A stretch of DNA of 64,000 nucleotides from Flavobacterium aquatile LMG 4008 = ATCC 11947 (GTDB lineage Bacteria > Bacteroidota > Bacteroidia > Flavobacteriales > Flavobacteriaceae): positions 310,001 through 374,000 of the forward strand of contig NZ_JRHH01000005.1 in NCBI RefSeq assembly GCF_000757385.1, given 5' to 3'. The notes under the pieces are model-generated. The model searched no databases. It was not told the origin of the DNA and saw only the letters and a list, made by a program, of their open reading frames with translations. The position numbers were made by a program, and so were the translations under genes. Shown piece by piece: positions 42,235 to 50,827 of the stretch (the stretch's first letter is position 1; the number at the start of each line of letters is the position of its first letter).

Positions 42235-42759
42235 TTAAAGGTACATTTCCACCAAACCTTCCGGCAAGTCCATAATTACTTTCTTGTTTTCTCTATCAAT
42301 TTTAACCAAAAACTGATCAATCATTGGAACAAGAATTTCTACAGAACCATTTACAACTTCAAATAAAGGTTGCGCCGAAGAATCATTGATAGAAACAATT
42401 TTTCCGAAAACACCCAAACGTTTGTCTTCAATTTCAAAACCAATAACCTCGTGAAAATAAAATTTGTTGCCTTCCAGTTTTGGCAACATCGAAATAGGAA
42501 GATAGACTTCGCAGTTGATAATTTCGTCGGCTTGCTCTTCATTATCAACATCTTCAAATTTGACTCTAAGAAAGTCATTTTTATGAAGGGAAGAATTTTC
42601 AATAAAAAATGGAATCAAATTTTTGTTGAATTCAACAAAAATCGATTCCATATCTTCATATAACTCAGGTTCGTCAGTATCTAAATAGATAAGAACTTCA
42701 CCTTTGAAACTAAATTTCTTCGCGATTTTGCCTAGATAGAAACAATCTTCTTTACGCAT
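42235..42759 (-). CDS. rimM: Ribosome maturation factor RimM
   Basis: A 174-residue protein with the RimM N-terminal beta-barrel (CFYLGKIAKKFSFKGEVLIYLDT) and the PRC-barrel-like C-terminal half (YFHEVIGFEIED, VLVPMIDQFLVKID, IMDLPEGLVEMYL). It aids 30S head assembly by binding S19. Its position 12 bases after rpsP matches the conserved rpsP-rimM order. Confidence 0.95.
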   Translation of the reverse strand: MRKEDCFYLGKIAKKFSFKGEVLIYLDTDEPELYEDMESIFVEFNKNLIPFFIENSSLHKNDFLRVKFEDVDNEEQADEIINCEVYLPISMLPKLEGNKFYFHEVIGFEIEDKRLGVFGKIVSINDSSAQPLFEVVNGSVEILVPMIDQFLVKIDRENKKVIMDLPEGLVEMYL

Positions 42760-42771
42760 TATCGCTAGGTA

Positions 42772-43347
42772 TTAAGCTTCTGTTTCTTCGCTAGCTTCTT
42801 CAGCAGCTGGTGCTTCTTCAACAGCAGGAGTTTCAGCATCGGCAACAACTTCAGCAGTTTCTTCAACAACTTCTTCTGTTACTTCGTCAGCTTTTGCAGC
42901 TTCAGCAGCAGCATTTACTCTTTTTTCGTTTGCAGCTTGTTCAGCTTTCAACGCTTTAGCTTTAGCTTCAGCTTGTTTTTTAGTCAATCCTTCTTTTTTA
43001 GCATCAACTTTTCCAGCTTTTTCATCAATCCAAGCAGTTAATTTTGCATCAGCTTGCTCTTGAGTTAAAGCACCTTTACGAACTCCACCATCAAGGTGAT
43101 GTTTCAATAAAGCACCTTTGTAAGAAAGAATTGCTCTTGCAGTATCTGTTGGTTGAGCTCCATTGTGTAACCATTGAACAGCTTGGTCAAGGTTTAAATC
43201 AATAGTAGCAGGATTTGTGTTTGGATTGTAAGTTCCCAATTTCTCTAAGAATTTACCATCTCTTTTTGAGCGAGCATCAGCCGCTACGATCCAGTAAAAA
43301 GGTCTTTGTTTTTTACCGTGTCTTTGTAATCTAATTTTTACTGACAT
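42772..43347 (-). CDS. rpsP: 30S ribosomal protein S16 with long Ala/Glu-rich tail
   Basis: A 191-residue S16. The first 80-85 residues are the canonical domain (VKIRLQRHGKKQRPFYWIVAADAR, FLEKLGTYNPNT, GAQPTDTARAIL). A further roughly 100 residues form a Lys-rich helix and then an acidic Ala/Glu/Val tail (EEVVEETAEVVADAETPAVE). S16 of most bacteria ends near 80-90 residues; extended tails occur in Bacteroidota. CAAAGATA at 43397-43404 (TATCTTTG on the minus strand) is the likely -7 box of the rpsP-rimM transcript. Confidence 0.97.
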   Translation of the reverse strand: MSVKIRLQRHGKKQRPFYWIVAADARSKRDGKFLEKLGTYNPNTNPATIDLNLDQAVQWLHNGAQPTDTARAILSYKGALLKHHLDGGVRKGALTQEQADAKLTAWIDEKAGKVDAKKEGLTKKQAEAKAKALKAEQAANEKRVNAAAEAAKADEVTEEVVEETAEVVADAETPAVEEAPAAEEASEETEA

Positions 43348-43396
43348 AATCTTTTGATTAAATTTTGAGGTTCTCGACCTCGATTAATTAAGGGTG

Positions 43397-43404
43397 CAAA
43401 GATA
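43397..43404 (-). promoter_or_regulatory. -7 box of rpsP-rimM
   Basis: TATCTTTG on the minus strand, 50 bases before the rpsP ATG. The 5' UTR contains an inverted repeat GAGGT-TCTCG-ACCTC (about 43368-43382), which could be a leader hairpin. Confidence 0.55.
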
Positions 43405-43495
43405 TAAAACTTTTCCATTCAAACTAATACCAATCAAAAAAATAGTTTTTATTTGAAATTTAGTTAAAAAAAGTAGGTCAAATCACTAAAAAAAC

Positions 43496-43503
43496 TATTT
43501 TTG
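43496..43503 (+). promoter_or_regulatory. -7 box of the lipoprotein gene 43525-43998
   Basis: TATTTTTG matches TAnnTTTG and lies 21 bases before ATG 43525. Confidence 0.5.
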
Positions 43504-43524
43504 TGCTTGTAAATTAAATTTAAA

Positions 43525-43998
43525 ATGAAGAAATTATTTTCCCTTATCGTAGTTTTGCTAACATTAAGTTCTTGTCAAGAAGAAGTTAAGTTTAATAATG
43601 ATCCAGGTTTTCAAGCTTTTCGCGATGATGTTTTGTTTAAAGGTTTAGATGTAAAAGCATATAAATCAACATCAGGAGCGCTAAGAATTGTAGCATTAGC
43701 TCAAGGAGAAGAAGTAGTTTTAAGAACTACAAGTACAGACGTAGGATTGTATCCACTAGGAACATCTGTAAGTAAAGTAGCAACATATACTAATTCATTC
43801 GATGGTAATGAAGTTTTTTACACAACAGGTATAGATATTGGTAACGGACTTATTGAAATCACAGAAAGTGCCAACAATACTGTAACAGGTAAGTTTAAAT
43901 TCAATGCAGAAAACACACTAAACAATCCGTTTGGGAACGAATTAGTTAATTTTCAATATGGTGCATTTTATAAGTTGCCATTAATTCCAGAACCATAA
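43525..43998 (+). CDS. DUF6252-like lipoprotein
   Basis: A 157-residue protein with lipoprotein signal (MKKLFSLIVVLLTLSSC, Cys17) and a beta-rich body (GFQAFRDDVLFKGLDVKAY, ITESANNTVTGKFKFNAEN, FQYGAFYKLPL). The GKFKFNA / F-x-x-G-x-F-Y pattern resembles the small Bacteroidota lipoproteins called DUF6252. The function is unknown. It is monocistronic, with its own promoter and terminator. Confidence 0.75.
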   Translation: MKKLFSLIVVLLTLSSCQEEVKFNNDPGFQAFRDDVLFKGLDVKAYKSTSGALRIVALAQGEEVVLRTTSTDVGLYPLGTSVSKVATYTNSFDGNEVFYTTGIDIGNGLIEITESANNTVTGKFKFNAENTLNNPFGNELVNFQYGAFYKLPLIPEP

Positions 43999-44025
43999 CA
44001 AGAAACAATTTAAATCCTCATATCT

Positions 44026-44057
44026 AATCACCTCCCAAAAAGAGGTGATTTTTTTAT
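44026..44057 (+). terminator. Terminator after the DUF6252-like gene
   Basis: AATCACCTC-CCAAAAA-GAGGTGATT is a perfect 9-bp stem followed by Ts. Confidence 0.85.
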
Positions 44058-44106
44058 TTTAGTTAATAAAAACCTATTTAATAGTAGTTTACATATTTAT
44101 TTAGCT

Positions 44107-44114
44107 TACCTTTG
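44107..44114 (+). promoter_or_regulatory. -7 box of the RRM protein gene
   Basis: TACCTTTG lies 22 bases before ATG 44137 and matches TAnnTTTG. Confidence 0.55.
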
Positions 44115-44136
44115 ACAGGAATTTTAAAATAAAATT

Positions 44137-44523
44137 ATGAATATTTTTGTTGGAAGTCTTCCTTGGAGTATAGAGGAAGCAGATTTAAGAGAGTCTTTTG
44201 AAGTGTACGGATCTGTAAGTTCTGTTAAAATCATTACTGATAAATTTACTGGAAGAAGTAAAGGATTCGGTTTTGTTGAAATGGACAGTGATGAAGAAGC
44301 TGAAAAAGCAATAACTGAATTGAACGGCGCAACTGTTGACGGTCGTACAATTGTAGTTAACAAATCAGAACCAAAACCAGAAGGAGAAAGAAAATCTTTT
44401 TCTAACAACCGTCCAAGTGGTGGTGGTTACAATGGTGGTGGAAATTCTCGCGGTGGCGGTAGCGGAAGCTACGGTGGCGGAAATAGAGACAATAATGGTG
44501 GTGGAAACAGAGGAAGATACTAG
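44137..44523 (+). CDS. RRM-type RNA-binding protein with glycine-rich tail
   Basis: A 128-residue protein: one RRM (residues 1-85) with RNP2 (NIFVGSLPW) and RNP1 (KGFGFVEM), followed by an RGG-like Gly/Asn/Arg/Ser tail (SRGGGSGSYGGGN). Such small RRM proteins resemble the cyanobacterial Rbp and Bacteroides RbpB-like proteins; they bind single-stranded RNA and may act in sRNA or cold-related regulation. It is monocistronic. Confidence 0.93.
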   Translation: MNIFVGSLPWSIEEADLRESFEVYGSVSSVKIITDKFTGRSKGFGFVEMDSDEEAEKAITELNGATVDGRTIVVNKSEPKPEGERKSFSNNRPSGGGYNGGGNSRGGGSGSYGGGNRDNNGGGNRGRY

Positions 44524-44546
44524 TTTCAAACTAAATTATATACAGA

Positions 44547-44579
44547 AAACCATTCGAGAAATCGAGTGGTTTTTTTTTG
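44547..44579 (+). terminator. Terminator of the RRM gene
   Basis: AACCATTCGA-GAAA-TCGAGTGGTT forms a 10-bp stem with one G-T pair, followed by nine Ts. Confidence 0.85.
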
Positions 44580-44582
44580 TTC

Positions 44583-44690
44583 AGGAGCGAACGGCTCGGG
44601 ATTTATCAGCAATCCATATTCCTGCTGCCTTTCCAAAGTCCCGATAAAAATCGGGAGCTTTTCCCTTGCATCAGGGCTAGTCAGCAATCC
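44583..44690 (-). repeat. Dispersed intergenic repeat, copy 5 (family A)
   Basis: This is an inverted copy of the element at 524-627. TAGCCCTGATGCAAGGGAAA, the CTCCCGAT/ATCGGGA hairpin and GGCAGCAGGAAT are identical; only the right part differs (GATTGCTGATAAATCCCGAG, then CGTTCGCTCCT). The two are about 44 kb apart. Confidence 0.9.
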
Positions 44691-44716
44691 TTTTCTCCTT
44701 TTGTTAATAACTAAAA

Positions 44717-44747
44717 TTGACAAATAATTCATTAAAACGTACTTTTG
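44717..44747 (+). promoter_or_regulatory. dnaE promoter
   Basis: TTG at 44717-44719 lies 20 bp before TACTTTTG at 44740-44747. The start codon is at 44835, leaving a 5' UTR of about 80 bases. Confidence 0.7.
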
Positions 44748-44763
44748 ATAAATCCCAAAAATC

Positions 44764-44812
44764 AAATTCCAAATCCCAAAATAAAGGCGGTTACAATTGG
44801 AATTTGGAATTT
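44764..44812 (+). promoter_or_regulatory. Hairpin in the dnaE 5' UTR
   Basis: AAATTCCAAATCCCAA (44764-44779) pairs with TTGGAATTTGGAATTT (44797-44812), 15 of 16 positions, over a 17-base loop. A further AATTTGGAATTTT copy follows. It lies between the promoter and ATG, so it would be in the mRNA leader. Confidence 0.6.
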
Positions 44813-44834
44813 ATAATTTGGAATTTTATAAAGT

Positions 44835-47800
44835 ATGTATTTAATATTCGATACCGAAACCACTGGATTGCCCAAAAAATGGGCCGCACCAATTTCTGAC
44901 ACAGACAACTGGCCAAGATGTATACAAATTGCCTGGCAACTGCACGACGAAATGGGAAATCTTATCGAGCATCAAGACTATTTGGTGCAACCAGAAGGTT
45001 TCAATATTCCATACGATGCCGAAAGAATTCACGGAATTTCAACCGAATTAGCGCAACAAGACGGAATTTCATTACAAGAAGTTTTAGAAAAGTTCAACAT
45101 TGCACTTTCTAAAACGAAGTTTATTGTTGGACAAAATGTAGGTTTCGACGTAAACATCATGGGTTGCGAATTCTATAGATTAGGAGTCGATTCTCCAATG
45201 ACACAAATGCCAGTTTTAGATACTTGTACCGAAGTTACAGCATCACTTTTAAAACTTCCTGGCGGACGTGGCGGAAAATTCAAACTTCCAACATTAACCG
45301 AGTTACATCAATATCTTTTCAACCAACCCTTTGCAGAAGCGCACAATGCAACTGCCGACGTTGAAGCTACAACGCGTTGTTTCCTAGAATTAATTCGTAC
45401 AGAAATTTTTACCAAAGAAGAACTCGACGTAGAACCAGAATATTTCGAAGATTTTCAACTTAAAAATCCTAGATCAATTCAGTTAATTGGGCTTAAGCAC
45501 ATCAATCTCAAAGAAGCTTCCGATAGAATTCGTCAGCAATTTGGCGATAAAGGAAATGTGCCCATTTCTAAAGAAACACTTTCAGAAAATAAGCAAATTC
45601 TCATCGATGCAGAGTTTGTTCATCTTCACAATCATACTCAGTTTTCGGTTTTACAATCAACGGTTTCTGTAAAAGATTTAGTAGCGGCAGCAGTAAAAAA
45701 CAAAATGCCAGCCGTTGCCATGACCGATATCGGAAATATGATGGGTGTTTTTCACTTTGTCCGCGATATTTTATACCACAATAAATCGGCAGAAGCCAAA
45801 AATGCAGCTGCAATTGAAGCTGGTGAAATTCCAACAGAAACTATAATTAAACCAATTGTTGGCTGCGAGTTTTTCGTGTGTGACAATCATAAAGACAAAT
45901 CAAGAAAAGACAACGGATATCAAATTGTCTTACTTGCAAAAAATAAAAAAGGGTATCATAATTTGGCAAAAATGTCATCCATTGCTTACACCGACGGATT
46001 TTATTATGTACCAAGAATTGACCGTGAAATTATCAAGCAATACAAAGAAGATATCATTGTTTTGTCTGGAAGTTTGTATGGTGAAATTCCGAATAAAGTT
46101 TTAAATCTAGGTGAAAATCAAGCCGAAGAAGCGCTACTTTGGTGGAAAGAACAATTCGGTGACGATTTATACATCGAGTTAATGCGTCACAATCAAGAAG
46201 ATGAAAACCGAGTGAATTCATCTCTAATTGATTTGGCCAGAAAACATAATGTAAAAACGGTTGCGACAAACAATTCCTTTTACATTGACAAACAAGATGC
46301 CAACGCTCACGATATTTTGCTTTGTGTTCGTGATGGCGAAAAGCAGTCTACACCAATAGGTCGTGGTCGCGGTTATCGTTTTGGTCTTCCAAATCAAGAA
46401 TATTATTTCAAGTCAAGCGAAGAGATGAAAAAACTTTTCGCCGATTTGCCTGAAGCCATTTCAAACATAACTGAAATTGTAGCTAAAATAGAAATTTTCA
46501 ATCTGGCTCGTGAGGTTTTACTTCCAAAATTTGATATTCCAGAGGAATTTCTGGTTGAAGAAGATAAATCGGATGCTGGAAAACGTGGTGAAAATAAATT
46601 TCTACATCATTTAACTTACGAAGGAGCAAAACGCAGATATGCCGAAATTACGCTAGAAATTCAAGAACGCATTGATTTTGAATTATTAACCATAGAAAAT
46701 TCAGGTTACCCAGGATATTTCTTAATTGTACAAGATTTCATTGCCGAAGCTAGAAAAATGGAAGTTTCTGTTGGTCCAGGTCGTGGTTCTGCAGCGGGTT
46801 CTGTTGTAGCTTATTGTCTCGGAATTACCAATATCGATCCATTGATGTACAATTTGCTTTTTGAGCGTTTTCTTAATCCAGATAGGGTTTCACTTCCCGA
46901 TATTGATATCGATTTTGATGACGAAGGACGAAGTAAAGTAATGGATTACGTAATAAATAAATACGGTTCCAAACAAGTAGCGCAAATTATCACTTACGGA
47001 ACGATGGCTGCAAAATCATCAGTTCGTGACACGGCAAGAGTTTTGGATTTACCATTATTTGAAGCCGATAAAATTGCAAAGTTAATTCCGCTGAATCTGA
47101 ATTTGGCAAAAATATTTTCTATGGAAGAAGACAAGCTGAAAAAAGCACTTCGACCAGAAGATTTCGATAAAGTAAAAGAATTAATTGCACTTGGAAAAGC
47201 ATCTGATTTAGGTGGTGAAACTATTCAGCAAGCCCAAATATTAGAAGGAAATTTAAGAAATACCGGAATTCACGCTTGTGGTGTTATCATCACACCAGAC
47301 GATATTACCAATTTCGTTCCAGTGGCAACTGCAAAAGATTCTGATTTATATGTTACCCAATTTGATAACTCCGTTGTAGAAAGTGCCGGATTACTTAAGA
47401 TGGATTTCTTGGGATTAAAAACCCTAACATTAATAAAAGATACGGTAAAACTTGTAAAATACAGAACCGGAAAAGATATTGATCCTGATGCATTTCCTAT
47501 CGATGATTTAAAGACGTACGAGCTTTTCCAACGAGGTGAAACGGTTGGTATTTTCCAATATGAAAGTCCGGGAATGCAAAAATATATGAAGGAATTAAAG
47601 CCAACGGTTTTCCCCGATTTAATTGCCATGAATGCACTTTATCGTCCAGGTCCAATTGCATATATTCCGAGTTTTATTAAACGTAAAAATGGCGAAGAAG
47701 AAATTGTATACGATTTAGATGCGTGCGAAGAATTATTAAAAGATACTTACGGAATAACAGTTTACCAAGAGCAAGTAATGCTTTTGTCGCAAAAATTGGC

Positions 47801-49379
47801 CGATTTCTCCAAAGGTGATGCCGACGTTTTGCGTAAAGCGATGGGAAAAAAACAGCGTGATGTTTTGGATAAAATGAAACCAAAGTTCATTTCTCAAGCC
47901 GAAGCTAAAGGTCATTCTGCCGAAAAATTAGAAAAAATTTGGAAAGATTGGGAAGCCTTTGCAGAATATGCGTTTAATAAATCCCATTCGACTTGTTATG
48001 CTTGGATTGCTTATCAAACGGCATATTTGAAAGCCAATTATCCAGCAGAATATATGGCGGCAGTTTTATCTAATAATATGAACGACATCAAGCAAGTTTC
48101 GTTCTTTATGGAAGAATGTAAACGTATGGGTTTGACCGTTCTTGGTCCGGATGTGAATGAATCATTTTATAAATTTACAGTAAACGATAATTATGCCGTT
48201 CGTTTCGGAATGGGCGCAGTTAAAGGCGTTGGAGCAAATGCCGTTGATACCATTGTTCAAAACAGAAAAGACGCACCGTATAAATCGATATTTGATTTAG
48301 CTAAGAAAATAGATTTACGTGCAGCCAATAAAAAAGCCTTTGAAAGTCTAGCTTTCGCTGGAGGATTTGATTGTTTTACAGATACACATAGAGCACAATA
48401 TTTTCATATTGAAGGCGAAGGAATTACATTTTTAGAAAAAGCCATCCGTTATGGATCGAAATTTCAGGAGAACGAGAATTCATCTCAAGTAAGTTTATTT
48501 GGCGAAAGCAGTGATGTTCAAATTGCCGAACCAGTTGTGCCTCCATGCGAAGATTGGAGTACGATGGAAAAATTAGCAAAAGAAAAAGAAGTGGTCGGAA
48601 TTTACATTTCTGGTCATCCGCTTGACGATTACCGATTTGAAATGAAATATTTCTGCAATGTAAAATTAGCTCACTTAAAGAGTTTAGAATCCTTAGTTGG
48701 AAAAACACTTACTTTTGGAGGAATTGTAACGAACGTGCAGTATCGAACTGGAAAAAACGGTAAAGACTGGGCAATGTTTACGCTAGAAGGTTATGACGAA
48801 AGTCACGATTTTAGAATTTTCAACGAAGAATACTTGAAATTCCGTCATTTCTTGGTGAACAATCAGTTCATTTATTTCAAAATTCATGTGAAAGACGGTT
48901 GGGTAAATCGAGATACTGGAAAAAAATCGGATCCTCAAATTAACTTCCAAGACGCCAAATTACTGGCCGATGTCTTGCCAACATTTGCTAAAAAAATTGC
49001 AATACAACTGGATATTTATGATTTACATCAAAATTTAATTCAGCAATTAAATGATATTTTCAGAGCCAATGAAGGCGATCATCAAGTGAGTTTTGATGTT
49101 TTAGAAATAGAACGAACTAAGAAAATTCAAGCAATAACTCCAGAAATTCCTTCAATACTACCCGAAATACCTGTAGATAATGATGTTGAAGTAGATATTG
49201 ATAATTTAGATGTGGAAACTGAAATAGAGGAAGAAGTTGTTTCAAATACTCCAGTAGAAATGGAAGAAAATCGTGTTGTAACCAAGCTGTCAATGCCTAG
49301 CAGAAAGTTGAAAATTAAAATTTCAAAAGAATTATTGGAGCAACTAGAGAAGTTGCAGGTTAATTTTAAATTGAATTAG
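44835..49379 (+). CDS. dnaE: DNA polymerase III alpha subunit with N-terminal proofreading exonuclease
   Basis: A 1514-residue replicative polymerase. Residues 1 to about 190 are a DnaQ/DEDDh exonuclease (LIFDTETTGLPKKW; GFDVNIMG; HNATADVEAT with catalytic His and Asp). A PHP domain follows (about 255-500; VHLHNHTQFSVL), then the Pol III alpha palm (GPGRGSAAGSVVAYCLGI near 645, PDIDIDFDDEGR near 690), fingers, HhH region and OB domain (LTFGGIVTNVQYRTGKNGK near 1300). A low-complexity acidic stretch precedes the last 40 residues. Fusion gives polymerase and proofreader in one chain, where E. coli uses separate DnaE and DnaQ. Confidence 0.97.
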   Translation: MYLIFDTETTGLPKKWAAPISDTDNWPRCIQIAWQLHDEMGNLIEHQDYLVQPEGFNIPYDAERIHGISTELAQQDGISLQEVLEKFNIALSKTKFIVGQNVGFDVNIMGCEFYRLGVDSPMTQMPVLDTCTEVTASLLKLPGGRGGKFKLPTLTELHQYLFNQPFAEAHNATADVEATTRCFLELIRTEIFTKEELDVEPEYFEDFQLKNPRSIQLIGLKHINLKEASDRIRQQFGDKGNVPISKETLSENKQILIDAEFVHLHNHTQFSVLQSTVSVKDLVAAAVKNKMPAVAMTDIGNMMGVFHFVRDILYHNKSAEAKNAAAIEAGEIPTETIIKPIVGCEFFVCDNHKDKSRKDNGYQIVLLAKNKKGYHNLAKMSSIAYTDGFYYVPRIDREIIKQYKEDIIVLSGSLYGEIPNKVLNLGENQAEEALLWWKEQFGDDLYIELMRHNQEDENRVNSSLIDLARKHNVKTVATNNSFYIDKQDANAHDILLCVRDGEKQSTPIGRGRGYRFGLPNQEYYFKSSEEMKKLFADLPEAISNITEIVAKIEIFNLAREVLLPKFDIPEEFLVEEDKSDAGKRGENKFLHHLTYEGAKRRYAEITLEIQERIDFELLTIENSGYPGYFLIVQDFIAEARKMEVSVGPGRGSAAGSVVAYCLGITNIDPLMYNLLFERFLNPDRVSLPDIDIDFDDEGRSKVMDYVINKYGSKQVAQIITYGTMAAKSSVRDTARVLDLPLFEADKIAKLIPLNLNLAKIFSMEEDKLKKALRPEDFDKVKELIALGKASDLGGETIQQAQILEGNLRNTGIHACGVIITPDDITNFVPVATAKDSDLYVTQFDNSVVESAGLLKMDFLGLKTLTLIKDTVKLVKYRTGKDIDPDAFPIDDLKTYELFQRGETVGIFQYESPGMQKYMKELKPTVFPDLIAMNALYRPGPIAYIPSFIKRKNGEEEIVYDLDACEELLKDTYGITVYQEQVMLLSQKLADFSKGDADVLRKAMGKKQRDVLDKMKPKFISQAEAKGHSAEKLEKIWKDWEAFAEYAFNKSHSTCYAWIAYQTAYLKANYPAEYMAAVLSNNMNDIKQVSFFMEECKRMGLTVLGPDVNESFYKFTVNDNYAVRFGMGAVKGVGANAVDTIVQNRKDAPYKSIFDLAKKIDLRAANKKAFESLAFAGGFDCFTDTHRAQYFHIEGEGITFLEKAIRYGSKFQENENSSQVSLFGESSDVQIAEPVVPPCEDWSTMEKLAKEKEVVGIYISGHPLDDYRFEMKYFCNVKLAHLKSLESLVGKTLTFGGIVTNVQYRTGKNGKDWAMFTLEGYDESHDFRIFNEEYLKFRHFLVNNQFIYFKIHVKDGWVNRDTGKKSDPQINFQDAKLLADVLPTFAKKIAIQLDIYDLHQNLIQQLNDIFRANEGDHQVSFDVLEIERTKKIQAITPEIPSILPEIPVDNDVEVDIDNLDVETEIEEEVVSNTPVEMEENRVVTKLSMPSRKLKIKISKELLEQLEKLQVNFKLN

Positions 49380-49427
49380 CAATCAATTCTAGCAATAAAA
49401 AAATAGCTAAAAGTAATACAAGTTACA

Positions 49428-49457
49428 TTTGGTTACTAAAATGTTTCTTTATCTTTG
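49428..49457 (+). promoter_or_regulatory. trxA promoter
   Basis: TTTG at 49428-49431 and TATCTTTG at 49450-49457 are 18 bp apart, close to the Bacteroidota consensus. The ATG is at 49491. Confidence 0.75.
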
Positions 49458-49490
49458 TACTCTAAAATAATGAATTAAAATAAAAAAGAT

Positions 49491-49808
49491 ATGGCATTAG
49501 CAATAACAGATGCTACTTTTGATGAAGTAGTTTTAAAATCAGACAAACCAGTAGTAGTAGATTTTTGGGCAGCTTGGTGTGGACCGTGTAGAATGGTTGG
49601 ACCAGTTATCGACGAAGTTTCTGCAGAATACGAAGGTAAAGCGGTAGTAGGAAAAGTAGATGTAGATGCAAACCAAGAATTTGCAGCAAAATACGGAGTT
49701 AGAAACATCCCAACGGTGTTAATTTTCCAAAACGGAGAAGTAGTAGGTCGTCAAGTAGGTGTTGCTCCAAAGAAAACATATACTGATGCAATTGATGCAT
49801 TACTATAA
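49491..49808 (+). CDS. trxA: Thioredoxin
   Basis: A 105-residue cytosolic thioredoxin with active site WCGPC in [15 protein letters not shown], the cis-Pro loop NIPTVLIF and the usual length. It reduces disulfides in the cytoplasm using thioredoxin reductase, which is not in this window. It has its own promoter and terminator. Confidence 0.97.
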   Translation: MALAITDATFDEVVLKSDKPVVVDFWAAWCGPCRMVGPVIDEVSAEYEGKAVVGKVDVDANQEFAAKYGVRNIPTVLIFQNGEVVGRQVGVAPKKTYTDAIDALL

Positions 49809-49832
49809 TAGAAAATAAATAGAAAATGTTGA

Positions 49833-49861
49833 GGTCTAACGAAAGTTAGGCCTTTTTTTTA
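49833..49861 (+). terminator. trxA terminator
   Basis: AGGTCTAAC-GAAA-GTTAGGCCT (one G-T pair, GNRA tetraloop) followed by eight Ts. Confidence 0.85.
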
Positions 49862-49992
49862 TAGCTTTTTTAAAGTAAAAAAAACAGGAAAAACACCCTT
49901 TTTAAATCAGGGTAATTACTCTTACATGGTTTAAAATCTTGACTCAAATTTGCAGAAGAAATTAATACTTTAAAAAACTAAAAAACAAAACA

Positions 49993-50559
49993 ATGAAAAC
50001 AAATTTTTTAAAAGCTACACTTTTAGTAGCACTAGCATTAGTATTCACTAATTGTAGTAAAGACGATGACGAACCTCAAGTAAATCCTTTAACAACTTTC
50101 ATCAACGAGGCAGGCTTCAATGAAGTAACAAATGATTTTATAGACAGTGGAGATTATGAGTTTGGATATTCATTTATCCCAACCGTTAACGGAAAAATGA
50201 GAGCAATCGTTGCAAAAATCCCTGATGCACATACCGATATGAGAGTTACAATTTGGGATGTAGACACCGAAACTGTTCTTAGAACAGAGCTTATTACAGT
50301 TGAAGCAGATGTAGAAGTTACTAAAAAAATCACCGCATTGTCACTAACAAAAGACAAAGAATACATGATAACTTTCAACAGTAACGATTGGTACGATCAT
50401 AGAAGAACAGATGCTTCCAATGCAACCTATCCTATTACATCTGGTGATATTTCAATAACAGGATATGGTTATGCTAGCGGAACTACACAAACATTTCCAG
50501 TAACCTATCCAAACAATTACTACGCAGGAGACGTGAGCTTTAAATTCCAAAAAAATTAG
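49993..50559 (+). CDS. DUF4082-like lipoprotein
   Basis: A 188-residue protein with lipoprotein signal (MKTNFLKATLLVALALVFTNC, Cys21, then SKDDDEP). The body resembles DUF4082-type beta-sandwich modules: YEFGYSFIPTVNGKMRAI, VTIWDVDTETVLRTE, KEYMITFNSNDWY. The function is unknown; such modules often occur in extracellular proteins. The signal peptide is close to that of the beta-helix lipoprotein at 6636-7763. Confidence 0.7.
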   Translation: MKTNFLKATLLVALALVFTNCSKDDDEPQVNPLTTFINEAGFNEVTNDFIDSGDYEFGYSFIPTVNGKMRAIVAKIPDAHTDMRVTIWDVDTETVLRTELITVEADVEVTKKITALSLTKDKEYMITFNSNDWYDHRRTDASNATYPITSGDISITGYGYASGTTQTFPVTYPNNYYAGDVSFKFQKN

Positions 50560-50587
50560 AATAAGTTAATAAATTTAGGTTAGTTGT

Positions 50588-50618
50588 AAAAAGGTTCAGC
50601 GCAAGTTGAGCCTTTTTA
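50588..50618 (+). terminator. Terminator of the DUF4082-like gene
   Basis: AAAAAGGTTCAGC-GCAA-GTTGAGCCTTTTT forms an imperfect stem followed by Ts. Confidence 0.75.
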
Positions 50619-50621
50619 TTT

Positions 50622-50735
50622 GGAGCGAATCATTCGGGCATTTTCAGCAATCCATTTTCCTGCTTTCCATTACAATTTTTTATTTTTAAAGAAAAATAAA
50701 AAGATTTTCATTGCAATCAGGGCTAATTAGTAATT
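50622..50735 (-). repeat. Dispersed intergenic repeat, copy 6 (family A)
   Basis: On the minus strand: TAGCCCTGATTGCAATGAAA, hairpin CTTTTTATTTTTC / AAAAATAAAAAA, GGAAAGCAGGAAAATGGATT, then GCCCGAATGATTCGCTCC. Ends agree with copies 1, 2 and 5. Confidence 0.85.
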
Positions 50736-50769
50736 CATTTTTGTGAAAATCCATTTTCAAAACAATTTT

Positions 50770-50823
50770 GTGAAACTTTTAAACTTCTAAACTTTTAAAC
50801 TCCTAAACTTTTATTTACATTTG
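50770..50823 (+). promoter_or_regulatory. AAACTTTT repeat tract and -7 box at the DUF58 gene
   Basis: Six or so AAACTTTT/AAACTTCT units (50773-50812) run up to TACATTTG (50816-50823). The ATG at 50828 is only four bases after the -7 box. Confidence 0.6.
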
Positions 50824-50827
50824 ATAC

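Noticed and set aside
44526..44765. Minus-strand frame of 79 residues
   Set aside because: It consists of the translation of a dispersed intergenic repeat and the terminator of the RRM gene.
45601..45834. Antisense frames within dnaE
   Set aside because: They are shadows of a strongly conserved coding sequence with no start context or homology.
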